Assembly: GCA_030592355.1 (NCBI GenBank)
Contig: JAUVJE010000086.1
Span: 1 to 9,471 of the forward strand
Origin: Clostridia bacterium
Lineage (GTDB): Bacteria; Bacillota; Clostridia; DUPQ01
DNA length: 9,471 nucleotides
Reading direction: 5' to 3'
This document shows, piece after piece, positions 7,532 through 9,471 of the stretch; within the stretch, counting starts at the first letter, position 1; each line of letters starts with the position of its first letter. Under the pieces are notes generated by a model. It did no database searches, was not told where the DNA came from, and was given only the letters and a program-made list of their open reading frames with translations. Position numbers and translations under genes: made by a program.

Positions 7532-8998
7532 ATGCCAACTATTATAAAAAATAATCTAATAACAAAACTAAAAAGATATCCGACATTAGCGGGTACAGTA
7601 AAAAAAGAAGCACTAGAAGAAATGTTGCTTCAACCCAGTGCTGATAAGCGGATATATAAAGAAATTGATGGCGAAAATCAACGAGCGAGTCTGCGGTTTT
7701 TAGTAGATGCATGTAAATAGTAAAAGCATAGAGAAGCAATCAATCCACTTGTTATTCACGATGCAGATAAATTGCTTGCTATAGAAGATAAAAAAGCTCG
7801 AAAACTTTCTTGCATGTTGATTGGGATATGTGCACCAAACGAATGTGCGCAAAAGTTGTTTAATGTTTTAGAAACAGAGAAAATACGCTTTGTTAAACCA
7901 TCCATTATTCTTGCACTTGGGAATTCGGACAATCCAGAAAAATACTTAAAAAACTATGTTATAGAGCCCGGAGAAATAAAACATGTAGAGGCAGAATCAG
8001 CTGCGATTAAAAAGGCACTGGCAAAAACACTACCTAAACCCACAGACGTAAAAGTCATATTGCCAAAAATGGTGATAGTAACATCCAGAAAACTCAGTGC
8101 TTTGATATCAGAATTGAATGACAAGAAAGTAGCTTATGATAGAGTTGGGTATAATGGCTTGAATATCAAGACTGCTGAATTAAAAAAGATAAGATGTTAT
8201 GACGAAGCTTTATACCATATTGGTACTATACAGGAATTACGAAAAGCAGCATACGTTCTGGATTCTTTTGGATGCACTGGTCTGGTCTATCGTATAGAAG
8301 CGGGTAAGCTGCCCATTGCTCAACGAATTGATACTATAAAAAAAATCTCACGTGGGATGGCTGCTCATGGCTATACAGATAATCCATCCTCATATTCTTT
8401 TGAAATCCGACCAATGCCTGACAATAAATTATTTGCTATTTTTAAAGATAAATCCCGGTTTACCTATCGTGTTGAAACAATTCCTGCAAGTATCAATCCT
8501 GTAACAGCTGCATCCGTGATGCAAATCTGTAAGCCATACATGAAACCAAATGCAGATGTGCTGGATCCCTTTTGTGGCAGCGGTACCATGCTTATTGAAC
8601 GAGGAATAATAAAACCGGTGAAAAGTCTGGTCGGAGTTGATATTTCAGATGCTGCAATTGATGCTGCGCACTCAAACTGTAAAGCGAGTGACCAGCAAAT
8701 TTCACTCATAAGAAGTGATTTCATGAATTACACCATATCTAAATTTGATGAGATTATATCCAACATGCCAGTTAGAAATCGAGTGTCTGATTACGAGTCC
8801 GACATTAGATTGTACAACCTTTTTGTTAAACGACTTGGAATAATGTTAAAACAAAATGGTATTGCATTTCTATATACTCAGGAGAAAAAACTCTTAAGAC
8901 ATGAAATAGAGAGAAACGATCTCTTAAGAATAATTAAAGAAGAGATTTTTGATTCCGGTGGGATTTATCCAACATTATTTATTATTGAAAGAAAATAA
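7532..8998 (+). pseudogene. Broken UPF0020-type RNA methyltransferase gene (two tandem internal stops)
   Basis: One reading frame runs from ATG 7532 to TAA 8998 but is cut by TAG 7718-7720 and TAA 7721-7723. The 62-residue head ends in LRFLVDACK, and the frame resumes with KHREAINPLVIHDADKL. Both sides look like HEAT-type helical repeats (for example EKIRFVKPSIILALGN), so they read as one original protein of about 488 residues. The distal part (TTG 7772 onward, 408 residues) carries the SAM-binding motif DPFCGSGTMLIE (265-276), VGVDIS (287-292) and SNMPVRNRVS (330-339) at the place of the catalytic N-[LMP]-P-[FY]-G loop. This matches the COG0116/Trm14-like N2-guanine methyltransferases of tRNA or rRNA. 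No ribosome binding site precedes 7772, so separate translation of the distal part is unlikely though not excluded. The stretch appears more A+T-rich than guaA and lies between two guaA ends, suggesting acquisition. Confidence 0.75.
7718..7723 (+). other. Tandem in-frame stop codons TAG TAA inside the methyltransferase frame
   Basis: The reading frame is the same before and after, so no frameshift is involved. Two adjacent sense-to-stop changes or a six-base insertion would explain it. Two consecutive different stops make programmed read-through improbable. Confidence 0.8.
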
Positions 8999-9064
8999 TT
9001 CTATGAGCGAATTTATTAAATTGAGCGAACTACTGATTGATTTCAGACCAGCTGGTATATAATT
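8999..9064. other. Short AT-rich spacer between the methyltransferase relic and the guaA fragment
   Basis: It contains an 8-base direct repeat TGAGCGAA (9004-9011 and 9022-9029) overlapping the AT palindrome AATTTA-T-TAAATT (9010-9022). A 19-codon open frame (9003-9062) has no good ribosome binding site or recognisable product. Similarity to guaA fades upstream of 9065, so one junction of the duplicated segment is probably here. Confidence 0.4.
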
Positions 9065-9196
9065 GCTGACTGGGTATACGTACTATATGATATTCATGAA
9101 AAAATATCCAATCGTATCGTTAATGAAATTAAATTAATTAATAGAAGTGTATACGATATAACAAGCAAACCCCCTACCACAATTGAGTGGGAATAG
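9065..9196 (+). pseudogene. Diverged fragment of guaA: last 43 codons plus stop
   Basis: The frame from GCT 9065 reads ADW, then a changed stretch, then YDIHEKISNRIVNEIK, and ends in KPPTTIEWE and TAG 9194-9196. A hand alignment to intact GuaA gives 32 of 43 identical residues and no gaps. There is no start codon context and no catalytic domain, and the frame hits a TGA at 9038, so it cannot make an enzyme. Divergence at many silent as well as replaced positions argues against a recent local duplication. It looks like a 3' end from another guaA lineage, or a displaced native end. It is best read as the far attachment site of an element integrated at guaA. Confidence 0.88.
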
Positions 9197-9209
9197 ATGG
9201 ATAATGACA

Positions 9210-9223
9210 GGTGGCTTGCAAGT
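9210..9223 (+). repeat. Short match beyond the guaA stop, right copy
   Basis: GGTGGCTTGCAAGT is the partner of 7439-7452 with two mismatches. It lies 13 bases after the stop of the guaA fragment, against 5 bases after the stop of intact guaA. Nothing else in the 78 bases up to the next gene is recognised except a weak hairpin, TGCAAA (9223-9228) with TTTGCA (9235-9240). Confidence 0.4.
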
Positions 9224-9263
9224 GCAAAATCAAATTTGCATTATTATTGGATAGTTGAAATTT

Positions 9264-9269
9264 AGGAGG
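9264..9269 (+). promoter_or_regulatory. Strong ribosome binding site deciding the GTG start at 9275
   Basis: AGGAGG is a full Shine-Dalgarno core, five bases before GTG 9275. No ATG lies in frame nearby, so GTG is the chosen start; TTG at 9274 is out of frame. Confidence 0.75.
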
Positions 9270-9274
9270 ATCTT

Positions 9275-9471
9275 GTGGCATATAAGAATAATAAAAAACC
9301 AATTCTAGCATTATTACGTTTCTTAACTAAATTTGCTCAAATAGTCCTTTATATACCGATTCAAATAATCTTCATTCCTTTTGCTATTGTTGGACTGATA
9401 GATGCAGTCTATAAAGAATTCAAAATAAGCAAAAAGAAGGATGTTTCCTTTACGGCAATTCAATCACTTCA
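9275..9471 (+). CDS. Small membrane-protein gene, N-terminal part only (unrecognised)
   Basis: The frame is open from GTG 9275 to the window's end, giving 65 visible residues. After a basic head (AYKNNKKP), residues about 20-44 form one hydrophobic segment (around IVLYIPIQIIFIPFAIVG), probably a membrane helix. A lysine-rich stretch follows (EFKISKKKD) that should face the cytoplasm. I do not recognise the family; the rest of the protein is needed. The strong ribosome binding site and the clean open frame make it a real gene. It lies just beyond the guaA fragment, so it may belong to the resident chromosome that once followed guaA, or to a second accessory segment. Confidence 0.65.
   Translation, partial: MAYKNNKKPILALLRFLTKFAQIVLYIPIQIIFIPFAIVGLIDAVYKEFKISKKKDVSFTAIQSL

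Noticed and set aside
7718..7720. Stop-codon read-through or pyrrolysine/other recoding at the TAG in the methyltransferase frame
   Set aside because: The TAG is followed at once by TAA in the same frame, so recoding one codon would not restore the protein.
9003..9062. 19-codon open frame after the methyltransferase relic
   Set aside because: There is no adequate ribosome binding site, no recognisable product, and it sits in the junction region next to the guaA fragment.

Overview
The window looks like a chromosomal segment of a Gram-positive anaerobe of the class Clostridia. The clues are strong purine-rich ribosome binding sites, moderate to low GC, a GuaA N-terminus of the clostridial type, and carbohydrate enzymes without signal peptides. 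This assignment is inferred from style, not from a marker search.

Layout. (1) Positions 1-1822, minus strand: a family 31 glycoside hydrolase with a complete N-terminus, cut by the window's left edge. (2) Positions 1823-1922: a 100-bp divergent control region with candidate promoters on both strands and a perfect 7+1+7 palindrome (1896-1910) just before the ribosome binding site of the plus-strand gene. (3) Positions 1923-5816, plus strand: two closely spaced genes, a heparinase II/III-type polysaccharide lyase with an N-terminal four-cysteine zinc-ribbon-like segment, and a GH36-like (clan GH-D) glycosidase. With the divergent GH31 they form a small carbohydrate-use locus. None of the three has a visible export signal, so they probably trim imported, uronate-containing oligosaccharides in the cytoplasm. 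The exact substrate cannot be read from sequence. (4) Positions 5901-7433: guaA (GMP synthase), complete, with its own good promoter and ribosome binding site.

(5) Positions 7434-9471: an accessory segment downstream of guaA. It holds a broken UPF0020-type RNA methyltransferase gene (two tandem in-frame stops at 7718-7723), then a second, diverged copy of the last 43 codons and stop of guaA (9065-9196), then the start of a small membrane-protein gene that runs off the right edge. The gene-flanking pair of guaA 3' ends is the most informative signal here. It is what an element that integrates at the 3' end of guaA would leave behind, and here the enclosed cargo is about 1.6 kb with no integrase visible.

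The 'undescribed system' candidates are therefore modest: an unassigned lyase-plus-two-glycosidases locus with variant active-site motifs, and a relic or miniature guaA-targeted island. No CRISPR array, rRNA, tRNA, complete insertion sequence or riboswitch was seen.
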